Below are positions 1 through 10,472 of a stretch of DNA of 64,000 nucleotides, in pieces. Below the pieces are notes generated by a model. It ran no database searches. It was not told where the DNA came from and was given only the letters and a program-made list of their open reading frames with translations. This DNA is from Pegoplata infirma. Lineage: Eukaryota; Arthropoda; Insecta; Diptera; Anthomyiidae. The stretch is taken from contig OY992539.1 in NCBI GenBank assembly GCA_963921195.1, positions 133,885,182 through 133,949,181 of the forward strand, written 5' to 3'. Position numbers and translations under genes: made by a program. Within the stretch, counting starts at the first letter, position 1; each line of letters begins with the position of its first letter.

Positions 1-515
1 TTTTAGCTCAGAAGATTTTGGTTTTCGTTGCTAAATTTTTCTTACACATTCCAAATCCATATTAAAACACAAGTGAGAGTGTTAAATTCGGCTGTGCCGA
101 ATCTTTTATACCCTTCAAAATGTAAAAAAATAAAAAAAAAAAATTGTCAGAGGCATTTTTTTTTTTGTGGGGTGATAGGGTCAGTGGGGGATGTTAAGAG
201 CACCTTCCGATTGCGATAAATATATCAAATGTTGCATTTATTTAACAAAAATATAAAAAAAAACATGTAAAAAAGTGTATTTTTTCAGAGGTTGGTTCAG
301 TTCTTAAAGGGGGCACTTTTTCTTCGTGGCCCGATTTTGCCCATTCACAAACTTAACCTGTCTATGAACATGAGAGATATTTGTGCCAAACTTCAGAAGT
401 CTAGCTGTTTTATTTTGGACTGCATCGTGTTATCTACAGACAGACGAACGGACGGACAGACGGACATTCATAGAATGTCTTAAAATCTATCATGGATCAA
501 GAATATACTATATAT

Positions 516-935
516 GGTTAGGTTAGGTTGTAAGTGGCACGTAGACTCTGAGGTCCATTGTGATACCACGGGACCGTAATAGGTTTCCCTACAAGTCCCT
601 GTCGTTAAACCAGTTTGAGCTTCTTATGAAACTCCTTAGATGTTGAATTTTGACATCCGACAAATCAGAAAGATCGTATAGCTCCCTAGATCCCAGTGAA
701 GCAAGTCTCAGACCAGAAAGTGCCGGGCAATGGCAAATAAAGTGTTCGATAGTTTCCAACTCCTCTTCATCCATGCAACTTCGGCAAAAGTCATTCGACG
801 GCACGTTTAACCGCTCTGCGTGCTTCCCTATAGCCGTAGGTTTTGCTTGCAAGTTTCTAGAGGCATACCAACACATTCCAATTCTGTTGGAACCTGTAAG
901 GTAGTTCCTAGTCCTGCAAGCTCATCGGCTTTGCA
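516..935 (-). mobile_element. LOA-type non-LTR retrotransposon family A, copy A1, 5'-truncated
   Basis: On the plus strand the copy begins with GGTTAGGTTAGGTTG directly after the host repeat, so on its own (minus) strand the 3' end is CAACCTAACCTAACC. It carries only the extreme C-terminus and 3' UTR. The flanks AAGAATATACTATA (499-512) and AAGAATATATATAG (936-949) look like an imperfect target duplication. The insertion lies inside repeat B copy 1, which is therefore older. The 5' truncation is typical of target-primed reverse transcription. Confidence 0.8.
589..935 (-). pseudogene. C-terminal tail of LOA-like ORF2 (end of RNase H plus Cys/His motif)
   Basis: The minus-strand frame carries a KADELA-like end of an RNase H domain (frameshifted near 850-930) and then CRSCMDEEELETIEHFICHCP, the C-x2-C...H-x4-C motif that closes ORF2 in RNase H-bearing non-LTR elements. 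It ends with DLSDVKIQHLRSFIRSSNWF. Everything upstream (endonuclease, reverse transcriptase) is missing, so this is a dead fragment. The same tail occurs in the copies near 2.7-3.8, 17.7, 27 and 56.6 kb. Confidence 0.75.
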
Positions 936-1038
936 AAGAATATATATAGTTTTTGGGGTCCCCGACCGATATTTCGATGCGTTACAGCCGAAATGACAAA
1001 GTGAGTATACCCCCATACTGTGGTTGAAGGGTATAAAA

Positions 1039-2787
1039 ATATGGTATTCGCACTTTTAGGTAAAAACTGTCTTGGACCACTTGTATCAACCTTTTACAAC
1101 CCCTAGTAAAATGTTTATGAGTAAATATTTGTAGAACATGTAAACCCTTAAATGGACGTTTTATTCGACTTCTGTGTTTAGATTCGAAAATGAATCCATT
1201 AAACGGGAGCTAGGGGTTAATATAATCTGAGAAAATAACCGCCATACAATTTTACTGAAGACATCAAACCATTTTTTGAAGCTCAGATGTGTTTTTATTA
1301 TAGTCCTTTTAACTTCAGTGGGCCATAAAAAAGAATCCAAACTGACTTCGAAAAACTCTTTGGTGATTTTGTCATTTGTTGGTCTACTTTCGTATGTCGT
1401 TGAAGCCTTGAGGCTCAAAGCGATGACCCAAAATTTGTTGCACAGTGTTATTTAGCATTTGTGGTACAAAATAGATATGGGCGTGAAAGCGATTTGATCC
1501 AAGAAAGAAATATTAGAGTCACTCTTGACTTATTAAAATTGTTGTTTTACTCACGTGAGTTAATTTACAATAACTAACACGAAAGTTTTATAACAGTTTT
1601 TCACGCAGATTTCATTAACTCTGAAACGATTTTACTCACGCTGAAAGGATTTTACAAAATAACAAAAAGGTTTTTTTAAATCTAATATTTCAAACCGGGT
1701 TATAAAAATTACAAAAAAAAAAAAAATATGCATTACAGATTTTTTTTAAGATTTTTCAAGAATGTGCACTTAAATTTTGCATAATAAAAAATTAAACTTT
1801 GTGACCATACTACAATGCCCACAAATGTATAGAAATCCTTTGATATCAATTTAGTAAATTTATTTAAACACTGTTTTTTTGGACATATTTCATTCAAATG
1901 TGGTTTCATTTTGAATGTTTGTGCAAATAAATATCAAAATATTGCAGATGTTGCATGACAAAATATAAAAAAAAATAAAAATTGAGGATAAAGAAAAATA
2001 ATTTCATGCTTGAGTGGCAGACCAATCAAGTCAAGATAATAAAAAAAATGTGCTAAAGGAATTGTTAAAAAGATTTTTTTTATTGGTTTTTGTGGTTTAT
2101 TATTAAAAAAATAAAAATCTTAAGGAAAATCAAAATTGACAATATTTTCTGAAAATGCATATTTATATTTGTATAGAAAAATAAATATTTAAAATGTTCC
2201 CACGAAATTAAACATCCTAAAAAAATTAAAAAAAAAATCATATCAAAAAATATGTTTTGTTTGGATTATGACACTTTAAGAAATAAAACTAAAAAAAAAA
2301 AAAATATTAAAAAAGTTTTTTCCCATGTATTTTTGTATGCCACTTGTTGTGCATTGATTCAGTCAGTAGGTACTTACATATTTACAAACAAATAAACAAA
2401 TTCATTTACGGGTGCTACTTACTAATCCCAGTTATAAATTTCACCTCACATCCCAACTATGATCCATTCAAGTCAGTCAGTCATTCTGTTCATTCATTCA
2501 GTCATTCATTCATTCACACTGTTTTTGATTGCACTTACTGACCATGTTCACATATGAGCATTGAATGTATTTACACAACACTTAAGGTGTCATTCATTTA
2601 AATGTTAATGCTTTTTGATGCTCTAAAGTCAGAGATGAAAAAGAGTTTATTAAATAATTTGGGCTTTATTATGTCAAATTTTGTTAGATCATGACTGTGT
2701 TCTACGGCGCTACAAAGACGCGGGTTATTACAACGAAACCAGCCCTATATAATACAGCAGACTTGGATCCAACTCTGGATCCAAGAC
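1039..2787. other. AT-rich stretch without recognisable genes
   Basis: Long A and T runs and short spurious reading frames. The minus-strand frame at 1161-1418 shows no family motif I recognise. Apart from the CATTCATT microsatellite near 2.46-2.52 kb I see no structured feature. Confidence 0.6.
2461..2522. repeat. Imperfect CATT/CAGT tetranucleotide microsatellite
   Basis: Interrupted runs of CATTCATTCAGTCATT with a short AGTCAGTCAGT start. No other function is visible. Confidence 0.7.
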
Positions 2788-2912
2788 TCTGAGGTCTGTT
2801 GTGAAACCACGAACCGTAATACTTTCCCTGCCTGTCCCTGTCCTGAAACCAATTTGAGATCTTTAAGAAACTCCTAATATATTGAATTTTGACATCCGAC
2901 AAATCAAAAAGG

Positions 2913-3174
2913 TCGTACAATAAACGTCCCGTTTAATTTCAATTTTCGTATTTCATGTCGTAATACCTGCCAAACGATGTCCACGTTAGAGCTGATTGTA
3001 GGAAAATTTATGAAAAAATTTCGGAAGGTCATATTCTGTCGGCAACCAGCGGCCAAAGTTAAAAAGTTGTCCGAATTTTTTTTACCAAATCCGGCTCTAA
3101 AAATCGGAAATTTTGCATACTATATTGACATGAAATTCGAAAATTTAAATTTGACGGGACGCTCTATCGTACAA
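2913..3174. mobile_element. 246-bp MITE (2921-3166) with 8-bp target duplication TCGTACAA
   Basis: The insert is flanked by TCGTACAA at 2913-2920 and 3167-3174. The ends are inverted repeats: left TAAACGTCCCGTTTAATTTC, right (reverse complement) TAGAGCGTCCCGTCAAATTT, and similarity continues through ATTTTCG and ATTTCATGTC for about 40 bp. An 8-bp duplication and a TAGAG-like terminus fit the hAT superfamily. It sits in the 3' part of LOA copy A2, whose sequence resumes exactly after it (compare A1). No transposase is present, so it is non-autonomous. Confidence 0.9.
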
Positions 3175-3305
3175 CTCTCTAGATCCCAGTAAAGCAAGTC
3201 TCAGGCCAGAAAGAGCCGAACAATGGCAGACAAAGTGTTCAACAGTTTCCAACTCTTTCTTATCTGCAACTCCGGTAAAAGTCATTTGAATGCACATTTA
3301 ACCGA

Positions 3306-3671
3306 TCTGCGTGCTTCCTATAACACAGTGTCCGGAAATTACAGCATCCACCGTCGAAATCTCTTCTCTTGAAATCGATAGTGAGATAGTAAGCGTGCGC
3401 TTCTGATTAAGACAAAGCTAAATATGTCGTGTAGTCTCAGAAGTCCATCCATGTGTCTATCTCTGATTAGTGTCCGTCGCGGAACAAAAATCTGCGTGCT
3501 TTCCTATAAGACAATGTCCGGAAATTACAGCAACCACCGTCGAAATCTCTCCTCTTGGAAGCGATATTAGCTCACTTGTGCGCTTTTGATTAAGAGAGTG
3601 CCAAATCTGTCGTTAAGTCTCACACGTCCATCCATCGGCTCATCTCTGATTAGTCTCCGTCGTGGAACAAA
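3306..3671. repeat. Two-unit tandem duplication (about 185 bp) within LOA copy A2
   Basis: Both units start TCTGCGTGCTT-TCCTATAA and end with a CG-GGAACAAA block (3306-3490 and 3491-3671). Other family A copies have one unit, so it arose after insertion or in the source copy. The units differ at scattered sites, so it is not very recent. Confidence 0.8.
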
Positions 3672-4263
3672 GCCTTCGATTTTGCTTGCAATTTTGTAGA
3701 GACATACCAACAAATTACAATTCTGTTAAAACCTGTAAGGTCTTGCAAGCACATCGGCTTTGCAATTCCATGGAATGTATCTATTCCCTGGGACCGAGAG
3801 TTGGTCCCGAATCATTGAGTCATTGATTTTTTCATATTAGATGCTCAATGAAATCGATTTCATTCAATCATTATTCAATACAAATTTCTATCACTGCCCA
3901 GCTATGCAAACTTATGTCAAACTTATGTCTTATGTCAAACTGCTTGGTCATCTCATTTAAAGCGGCAGTTAAGGGCAGATCTTGTTTTCAGAAACATTGA
4001 CTCCGAGGACTTGGCTGTCAGAATAGATGTTGTCTGCGGTTGTATACAATACATTGCAAATCAACCACTTTGCCACTTCCTTTATTACCAGCATCTCTGT
4101 CTGGTTAACATTGCAATGATCTGGCAATCTTCGAGCCAGGTTCGACAAAAGCTTCTCCGTGTAAAAAATTAAGGGACCCACTACCCGGAAGTTCATTCAT
4201 CCAAGACTCTCTGGATGGTACCATAGTGGTCACAGTCCACATTTCGAGGTATTGTTATCTTCT

Positions 4264-4885
4264 TCAAGATCGCACTATGGCCAAAATCGCTGCTCCTCCA
4301 TTGCAGTGTGCTACTAATTCGACTTGCCGACGTAGCCAGACGTAGGCAGTATGCCTTCCTACAATGGTATCAGGTGTAGGAGGATTTTTAACGCAGCCGT
4401 AGGTGTAGCACGAAGAGCACCAGTGACTATACATCCTCGTGATAAAGACACAGTTCCCCTTTGTCTCTAAAGCAGGCCGCCAGATAATGATTTCATACAA
4501 CAGAATTAGACGCGCCACTGCTGTATAAATCCAATGAACGACTTTAAGGCTAATGCCAAATCGTTTTCCAATGGCCTTCTTACAGGAATATAAAGCAATC
4601 GTTGCTTTTCTTACCCGTTCCTTAATACTACACCCGAAATTCAACTTCCTATCTCGAAATACTCCAATTTCGGTGCCGCCCAGAGAAATAGGACCAAAAG
4701 CAGGAATCTTATATTTCCTTGAAAACAAGACTTTATTTGATTAACTCCCAGACCACAGCCTCTTGCTTATTAGATAGATCCTTCAGAGAATCCTGAAGAA
4801 TGTCCCTAAATGTTGGCAAGTGCTTCCTCTTTTGTTGCTATCGCGACATCGTCACCATATGCGACAGCATAACAACCACGTGCAT
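4264..4885 (-). pseudogene. LOA ORF2 of copy A2: reverse transcriptase motif C and thumb
   Basis: At 4848-4859 the minus strand encodes YGDD followed by VAIATK, the catalytic motif C box (YADD in most relatives). After a frameshift the 4728-4264 frame reads KYKIPAFGPISLGGTEI, then FRDRKLNFGCSIKERVRKA, the YLGV-LDRKLNW region and thumb of non-LTR reverse transcriptases. The frame is open for 154 codons but is cut off from motif C and continues into unrelated residues. Copies A3 and A4 carry the same segment. Non-functional fragment. Confidence 0.75.
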
Positions 4886-5181
4886 CTAGAGCAATGGTGC
4901 CGAAACACTTGTTAGAGATCGACGAAGATACACGTACACAATCCGAACGACAACGAAACTAACAACAGAGAGCGTAAAAAAACAAAAAAAAAACTTAGTT
5001 GTTTGTCATCATTCAAAGAAGCAGGTCGATGTCACTTTGTTTGATAAAAAACTACACACACAATATTTATTGTTGTTATAACAAAGCGTAGATTTCTTTC
5101 AGAGCAATAGTACTAATACACTCTCATATTTGTTAAAAATTACCATTATCGTTTCTCTTTTTGGGCACCACTGATCTAGAG
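4884..5181. mobile_element. hAT-type MITE X (4892-5173, 282 bp) with ATCTAGAG target copies
   Basis: Termini CAATGGTGCCGAAACACTT and, reverse-complemented at the right, CAGTGGTGCCCAAAAAGAG are inverted repeats with the hAT CARNG start. ATCTAGAG flanks it at 4884-4891 and 5174-5181. Internal sequence (GTCGATGTCACTTTGTTTGA) resembles the MITE at 31317-31523. The second copy of the target is shared with MITE Y. No coding capacity. Confidence 0.85.
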
Positions 5182-5273
5182 CAGTGATCTGCACCCGTAG
5201 CACTCAGAACCCGAACACAATCGGCAACAAAGATGCATTCATATGCCTCTTTCTGCCGACCACTGCTCTAGAG
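5174..5273. mobile_element. hAT-type MITE Y (5182-5265, 84 bp), in tandem with MITE X
   Basis: It starts CAGTGATCTGCACCCG and ends TTCTGCCGACCACTG (reverse complement CAGTGGTCGGCAGAA). Flanks are ATCTAGAG (5174-5181) and CTCTAGAG (5266-5273), a 7/8 match. Ends and middle (CCCGAACACA-TCGGC, ATGCATTCATA) match the 207-bp MITE at 31317-31523, so this is an internally deleted member of the same family. The LOA sequence resumes immediately after it. Confidence 0.85.
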
Positions 5274-5465
5274 AGAGGAGCATTGAGTTAAGTGCCAGGT
5301 TCCATAGAAGCGGCAAAAGAACACTATTCTGTGTTGTGCCCCTATCGACAAATCGAGATATGACAGACGCTCCCAATTCAGACGTTTTACGCCTATTGCT
5401 AAGCAGATTTTCCACCATAAAACGACCCCACGCTTCACTTCCAGACCAGTCAATGCCACAGTTAT

Positions 5466-6279
5466 TCAGTCTGCGATGACATTGTTAATAGTCCCCTCAA
5501 TATCAAGAAAGGCCACCATAGTGTATTCTTAACTGAATGCGATCTTTCGATGGTACCAACGAGCTCGTGAAAATGAGTTTCCGTTGATCTACCCTTGCAG
5601 TATACCTAGTCGGAAGCAACATCGGGTCAATCACTCTACGCTAATAAGAGTCGTATCATTCGTTCTATTGTTTTTAACGAAAAAAATACAGACGATTTTG
5701 GTTTGAAATCTTTCGTAGCTGTGTGGGAATTTTTTCCAGCCTTCGGAATAAAAACTATTTTGGTATTCCTCCACTTTAAAGGAATATAAGACCAGTTTAT
5801 GCATGTCGTGTAGATATTATACAGCCAAGGGGCTATATAGTCCGGCCCTTGCAGCATCTCAGTCGGAATTATACCAGGTCCGGGGGATTTATAGGACCTG
5901 AAGCATTTTATCGCCCAGATTAATGTTTGCATACTAATTATTTCCGAAGCAATTTCATCTGTTTGGGCGTCAGAACGTTCCAAAGCTTGAAACGACGTCA
6001 TAGAATTGCCCGGAAAATGCGTGTTTATAAGGAGATCCAGCGACTCTACACCGGAGGTAGACAACACCGCAGTAGGATCCTTTAGGTATCCCAGGGTGCA
6101 AAAAGAAGAACCCAGATCTTTGCGTAGCCTGGATGCCTCAGAAACGTCTCTATGTTTTCACTGAAGTTTTTCCAAGAATCACATTTGGCAATTCTTAAGC
6201 TGCAGTTTATATGCAGACCAGTCCTCGTCCGTTCTTGAAGACTTTGCCTTTTTAAAGAGGAAGCTCTGCTCCTCTGCAA
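5466..6279 (-). pseudogene. LOA ORF2 of copy A2: reverse transcriptase fingers and palm (motif A)
   Basis: Read on the minus strand, 6279-6082 is linker sequence, 6067-5636 contains FRSYKSPGPGIIPTEML, WRNTKIVFIPKAGK and KDFKP-SS, the SPGPDGI / PKPGK / YRPISL fingers region, and 5476-5530 encodes EYTMVAFLDIEGTINNV, palm motif A of LOA-type elements with the catalytic Asp of FLDIEG present. The segments are in different frames, so frameshifts have inactivated it. In related families this ORF2 product nicks target DNA and copies the element RNA into it. Confidence 0.8.
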
Positions 6280-6320
6280 CTTATTTGACCACCAAGGTGT
6301 TTTGTTCTGCCCCTAGGCTT

Positions 6321-7665
6321 TGCAGAAGGACAAGATATAAAGATCTTATTAATAAGAAATTTAGTCACATTAAGGGGCCTATTCGTAGAATACTCCCTAT
6401 GCCACATTAAATTTAGGCGGAGTCAGAAGAAAGATTTCATGTGTAGAGTCAATCAATTTCATGCTACTGTTCGATTTTCCGACTCAAAATTTAAAAAAAA
6501 AAAAAAGAATTCATTCTCTGCCAGTCTGACTAAATTAAAAAGCTGCTGCTGCATCAGTTCCATTGCATATAATATTTAAAATCGGCTTTGTTACATTGAG
6601 CCTCAAGTGATCTTGGTTTGATTTGATTTGCTTTTATTTTTTTTTTTCTTCTCTTACTACATTGTTGTCTTACAGGTGAGCATGGGAATATTTTTGTTAC
6701 CGGTTGGTTAGCATGTCTTAAAAGACAAACAATAAACAGATTTCGGTAAGTTTCTTTACTTATTTTCAGTTATAATTTTTATTTTTTTGGAAAATATTGA
6801 AAACTCCAACAAAATATAGTTTTGTCTGTATTGTATTTTGATCTGGTTTTTATGCATTTTTTGTTGTGTGTGTTGCTTTATAGAATCATTATCAAATCAA
6901 AGCACAAACAACAAAAAAAAAACTTTTAAATTCCGTGTGAATATCTTAATTTTGTGTGGGCGCTTCATGTGGCCCCTTTTAATGTTGTAGCATCATGAAT
7001 GCATGTGTCATTTTATTAAGAAATCAATTCGTATCAAAAGCATTCCACTGGTTGTGGAAATCTCTATGACATTATTGGGCAATCAATGGCCCTTAAGAAA
7101 CATTAAAAGGTTTTGTATGCAATTGAAATCTAAGGAATAATAACGCCTCTTCCGATATCCGACCAAAGATGGAATACAACTCCAAATAAGGACAGGGGAT
7201 TCAAAGTATATTTTTGAGCACTTATACCGTTAGGAGGGCTTTGATGCTTATGAATCTCAATCGTCTATTCAACTCTATTGAAGTACTACCGCATCATCGG
7301 AATGTTGATTAAATGGCTACCATAGAAAGTGTTCCGCAAGATAAGTGAATTTTTCCCTCACTAGCTGGCACGAACCAACCATTCCATCTGACCCTAAAAT
7401 GGTGTCAATCAAAGGAAATATCAATTGTTTTACCATACTATCTCTTAATGGCATAACTATAATTTTTTAAGATAAGGTGAAATACCCTGGAATAAAGTTG
7501 AATAATTTTTTGTCATGAATTGAGCACTTTAGCAACCTGACCATAAAAGCAAGCAGGGCTTCATATCCCTGTCAAAGGCTTTTAGGAAAACCGCATATGA
7601 TCTTCTAGTTATTCAACACCCTTGGATTAAGTCAATCGACCCGTGTACTGCCTTCATTGGGGCTG
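6321..7665. other. No recognisable gene; AT-rich with some lower-AT unique sequence
   Basis: 6480-7130 is dominated by T and A runs. 7140-7665 is less AT-rich but gives no reading frame with a family motif. Homology to the Jockey element begins only at about 7666. Confidence 0.5.
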
Positions 7666-8590
7666 AATCGTTTCCTAACTTGTGGAGACTATAATGCGAA
7701 ACACACCTACTGGGGTTCACGTCTCACGACCCCTAGGAAGACAGCTTTACTGTGCTCAAATTGATAGGAAAAATTGTCTGGATGTTATAACGTGTGGACA
7801 ACTAACATATTGGCCTTCGTATCCAAGAAAAATTCCCGATCTTATCGATTTTGAAATAACGATACACATTGATAGGAGTAAGTTATCTGTTGAATTATCA
7901 TTTGATCTTAGTTCAGATCATTCTCTAGTAATTTTATTTTATTACGATGAACCAATTTTGGTTAAAACACCCTGTATACTGACTTCATCAAAGACGAATT
8001 GGTTAAAGTATAGATAATATATTAGTAGCCACATTCACATTAACCCATTTTTGGAATGTAAGTGGGATATTGGAGAATGTGTTCAGGACCTTACGTATAT
8101 TCTGAGATCTGCAGCAGAGTAGTCTTCGGCGTCCTTGACCGTTACTCCCTTTACTCGTAGTTTTCATGTTTCAAACTCAGAAATTGAGCAACTATTGGCC
8201 ATCAAGAGAAGGCTAAGAAGGGAATTGCAAAACAAGTAAATCTCCTGCCGCAAAGCAGGGAAAAACCTTAAAAACCCCTTTATTTGGGAGAGGATAAATA
8301 GTAAATAGTGTTTATGTGGAAAGTCTTTCGCATACAAATTAAGCAAACTATTCTCTGGGGAAAGCTACTAAAATTTAACCACCGGTAAAGGGCGAACCAC
8401 CACTGAGAAAGAAATGTGGCAATTGGGCACAAAGTAAAAAGGAGAAAGCATACTCATCTGAGAATAACTTTACACTTCTAGAACTACCTCTGCACATGGA
8501 TCATAGTAATATATTGTTTGACGCCTAAGACGTGGAGACAATTATTCGAACGCAGATAAAATCGCCTGGGTATGACTGAAATGAAGCAAG
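7666..8590 (+). pseudogene. Decayed Jockey ORF2 fragment, same family as 9537-13271
   Basis: Nucleotide and protein similarity to the intact copy begins at AATCGTTTCCTAACTTGTGG, which aligns with the GDYNAK segment of the endonuclease. The 7682-8017 frame carries YWPSYPRKIPDLIDF, SSDHSLV and SKTNWLKY, parallel to YWPSDPRKIPDLIDF, SSDHSPV and YRTNWLKY. Similarity continues with stops and indels to GGCGAACCACCACTGAGAAA and fades near 8.59 kb, before the RT domain. The SDH motif is retained, but the acidic endonuclease residues upstream are missing or disrupted. No tail or target duplication was found, so it is old. Confidence 0.85.
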
Positions 8591-9524
8591 GTTGCAAGTT
8601 TTGACTCTGGAATGCTTTTTATCTCTTAACGCAATCAAAGAACAGTTAAAAAAAAATTTAAAAAAAATTTTTTTTTTCGAAATTTTTTCTGAAAATTTTT
8701 AAAATTTTTTTTTTTTAAATTGTCAACAATAATATATTTCTAGAAGTCAGTTAGCTCGGCCGAAGGCAAAAAAATTATATTTAAAAAAAATTTAAAGATG
8801 TGCCACTCAAAAAACCGAAAATTTTGCCGAAATTTGTGCTAAACTAAAATGGCAATTGTGAGAGTTTGCCGAAAAATGTTGGCTAGATGTTAATTTTAGT
8901 ATTAAAAAGACCATCTAGAAAACACTTTCACATTTGAAGACTCATGCAAGTTCGTGCCCAAACACAACTTTTTGTCCACGAAAGATATTGGCTATTTTGG
9001 CTTCAAAATCCTTAAAACCACAACCCCCAAGAATAGCGCCAAAGATGCATGGAATTAAAAATTTGAGATTTAAATAAGAACTACTTTTCTTAGCCTTCAA
9101 TTTTCCTTTTTAGCCTTTTTATAATTTTATTTTTTCCCATTTGCTGTTAGTATAATTGTAATATGGTCTTGATCCCGATTTAAAAATACGTTTTAAAAAC
9201 TCTCAACTTTGAAACCCTGGCAGACTGTCAGTATTGCCATCAAATTTTTTTCATTATACTTTCTTAATGGCTTATAGCGTTACCATTAAGAAACTGTATA
9301 AGCTTTTGGAAGTTTGTAAATTTTTTTTTTATAATTTCTGCCAAAAAATTTGCATTTGGAACCATAGTACATTTGAAGGTTACTGTTCTTACAAAAATAT
9401 TTAATGTGACCTAGCAAAACGGTTATTTCCCAGACACACACTCAAAAAATTATGTCATTAACTGTTTGTAGTTTATTTAAAAAGTTTTACGTTTTGTCGT
9501 TTTTAAAAGAAAAAACATTTGTTT
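8591..9524. other. AT-rich spacer without genes
   Basis: Poly-A/T around 8640-8730 and no frame with family motifs. ACACTCAAAAAATTATG at about 9437 resembles the CACTCAAAAA ends of the TA-type MITEs elsewhere in the window; a possible partner end (TTTTAAGTGTAAG near 13.94 kb) is too weak to call an element. Confidence 0.5.
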
Positions 9525-9536
9525 AATGTTCAGTTT
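9525..9536 (+). repeat. Left copy of 12-bp target-site duplication AATGTTCAGTTT
   Basis: Identical to 13272-13283 immediately after the poly-A tail. It defines the true 5' limit of the Jockey insertion. Confidence 0.95.
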
Positions 9537-10472
9537 TTTAAGGGCATTGAATCCAGTGTAGACCCCATTGAAATCAAGGAGGCTCTAGAAGAAAAGGGCT
9601 ACAAGATCAAGGTAGTAGTAAATATTTTTAATAAGAATAAAGTTCCCCAACCAATGTTTAGAGTTGAGTTGGAGCCTGAAAATAGGAAATTGAAAAAAAA
9701 CGAAACTCATCCGATTTACTCTGAGAGATATGTTCTCCATCGTAGAGTATCAGTAGAAGAGCCGCTTAAGCGAAGTGGTCCTGTCCAATGCTCAAACTGC
9801 CAGGAGTTTGGGCACACTAGAACCTACTGTACCCACAGTACGGTTTGCCCAGTATGTGGGGATCTGCATCCAGCCATACAATGCCCCATCATTAAAAATG
9901 GCGATGGCAATAAAAAGTGTGGAAATTGTGGTAATAACCACTCATCTAAATATCGGGGCTGCCCCATATACAAGGAACTTCAGCTGAAACTTAGGCAAAA
10001 ACGGCAACAGGCCAGGGGCAATGTAGTAGAATACAGGCCAACCTTAGATAACCAGAATATTGACTTATCAGCACCAGTATTGCAACAACCTAGTGGTTCT
10101 CGATCAGTACCATCTTCTGAAACATCATCATCTACGGGTTCCGGACCAGCCTTGGCTAAGCAGAATGTAAAAATTTCTGCGCCAGCTGTGCAACCCACCT
10201 TGCGTGGGTCAGTACCGCCAACGGTACAGCAAGCACAACCTACTTCAGGTTCTTCGTATGCAAATACACTAAGATCGGGTTCTCAGCAGCCTAGTAGTCC
10301 CCCGAATGCGGGAGGGTTGGAATCGATGTTCTACGCCCTAATGCAGACCATGAATACAATTGTATCATCCATGCAAAATTCTATGAATGCCTTCATGGTA
10401 TCTATGCAAACTACAATGCAAGAACTAAAAGAGCAAAATAATAATTTGCTCACCCTACTGGCACAAAAATGA
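9537..10472 (+). CDS. Jockey ORF1 (Gag-like nucleic-acid-binding protein), N-terminally truncated
   Basis: The open frame extends 18 bases upstream to 9519, but those codons come from flanking DNA and the target duplication, so element-encoded sequence begins at 9537 without its own start. Numbering from 9519: residues 15-55 (VDPIEIKEALEEKGYKI...VPQPMFRVELE) match the region just before the knuckles in Jockey Gag; zinc knuckles are at 91-104 (CSNCQEFGHTRTYC), 110-122 (CPVCGDLHPAIQC) and 134-148 (CGNCGNNHSSKYRGC); residues 180-265 are Ser/Gln/Pro-rich; the C-terminus is Met/Gln-rich and probably helical. Gag binds element RNA to form the ribonucleoprotein. The stop overlaps the ORF2 start as ATGA (10469-10472), which suggests reinitiation. 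Confidence 0.93.
   Translation, partial: FKGIESSVDPIEIKEALEEKGYKIKVVVNIFNKNKVPQPMFRVELEPENRKLKKNETHPIYSERYVLHRRVSVEEPLKRSGPVQCSNCQEFGHTRTYCTHSTVCPVCGDLHPAIQCPIIKNGDGNKKCGNCGNNHSSKYRGCPIYKELQLKLRQKRQQARGNVVEYRPTLDNQNIDLSAPVLQQPSGSRSVPSSETSSSTGSGPALAKQNVKISAPAVQPTLRGSVPPTVQQAQPTSGSSYANTLRSGSQQPSSPPNAGGLESMFYALMQTMNTIVSSMQNSMNAFMVSMQTTMQELKEQNNNLLTLLAQK

Larger units (their letters stand above)
70..1038 (+). mobile_element. Interspersed repeat B, copy 1 (CAAGT...GGGTATAAAA type), split by a LOA insertion
   Basis: The repeat starts CAAGTGAGAG, has the palindrome TTCGGCTGTGCCGAA at about 90-104 followed by TTTTATACCC, a CAGACGGACGGACAGACGG run near 445-465, and resumes after the 516-935 insertion with GGGGTCCCCGACCGATATTTCG, ending GAAGGGTATAAAA. 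The same ordered landmarks occur in the uninterrupted copy at 22191-22816, so the two halves here belong together. It has no coding potential, no terminal inverted repeat and no clear target duplication. Related copies occur at 15571-17485 and 24109-24892. The class is unknown; a Helitron was considered and not supported. Confidence 0.65.
2788..6320 (-). mobile_element. LOA-type retrotransposon family A, longest copy A2, with nested insertions
   Basis: The left end matches the A1 3' region from the CAAGACTCTGAGGTC block, and homology to the RNase H, thumb, palm and fingers of the same ORF2 runs in reverse order up to about 6.3 kb. On its coding (minus) strand it reads fingers, palm, motif C, thumb, RNase H, Cys/His tail. 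Clade assignment rests on the palm motif FLDIEG followed by INNV and on the RNase H downstream of the RT, both typical of the LOA group. It is broken by stops and frameshifts, a MITE (2921-3166), a 185-bp tandem duplication (3306-3671) and two hAT MITEs (4892-5265). No endonuclease is recognised. Confidence 0.75.

Noticed and set aside
516..530. Genuine telomere sequence (TTAGG repeats)
   Set aside because: Only two to three units occur, always at the 3' border of retroelement copies and, for copy A5, inside a target duplication.
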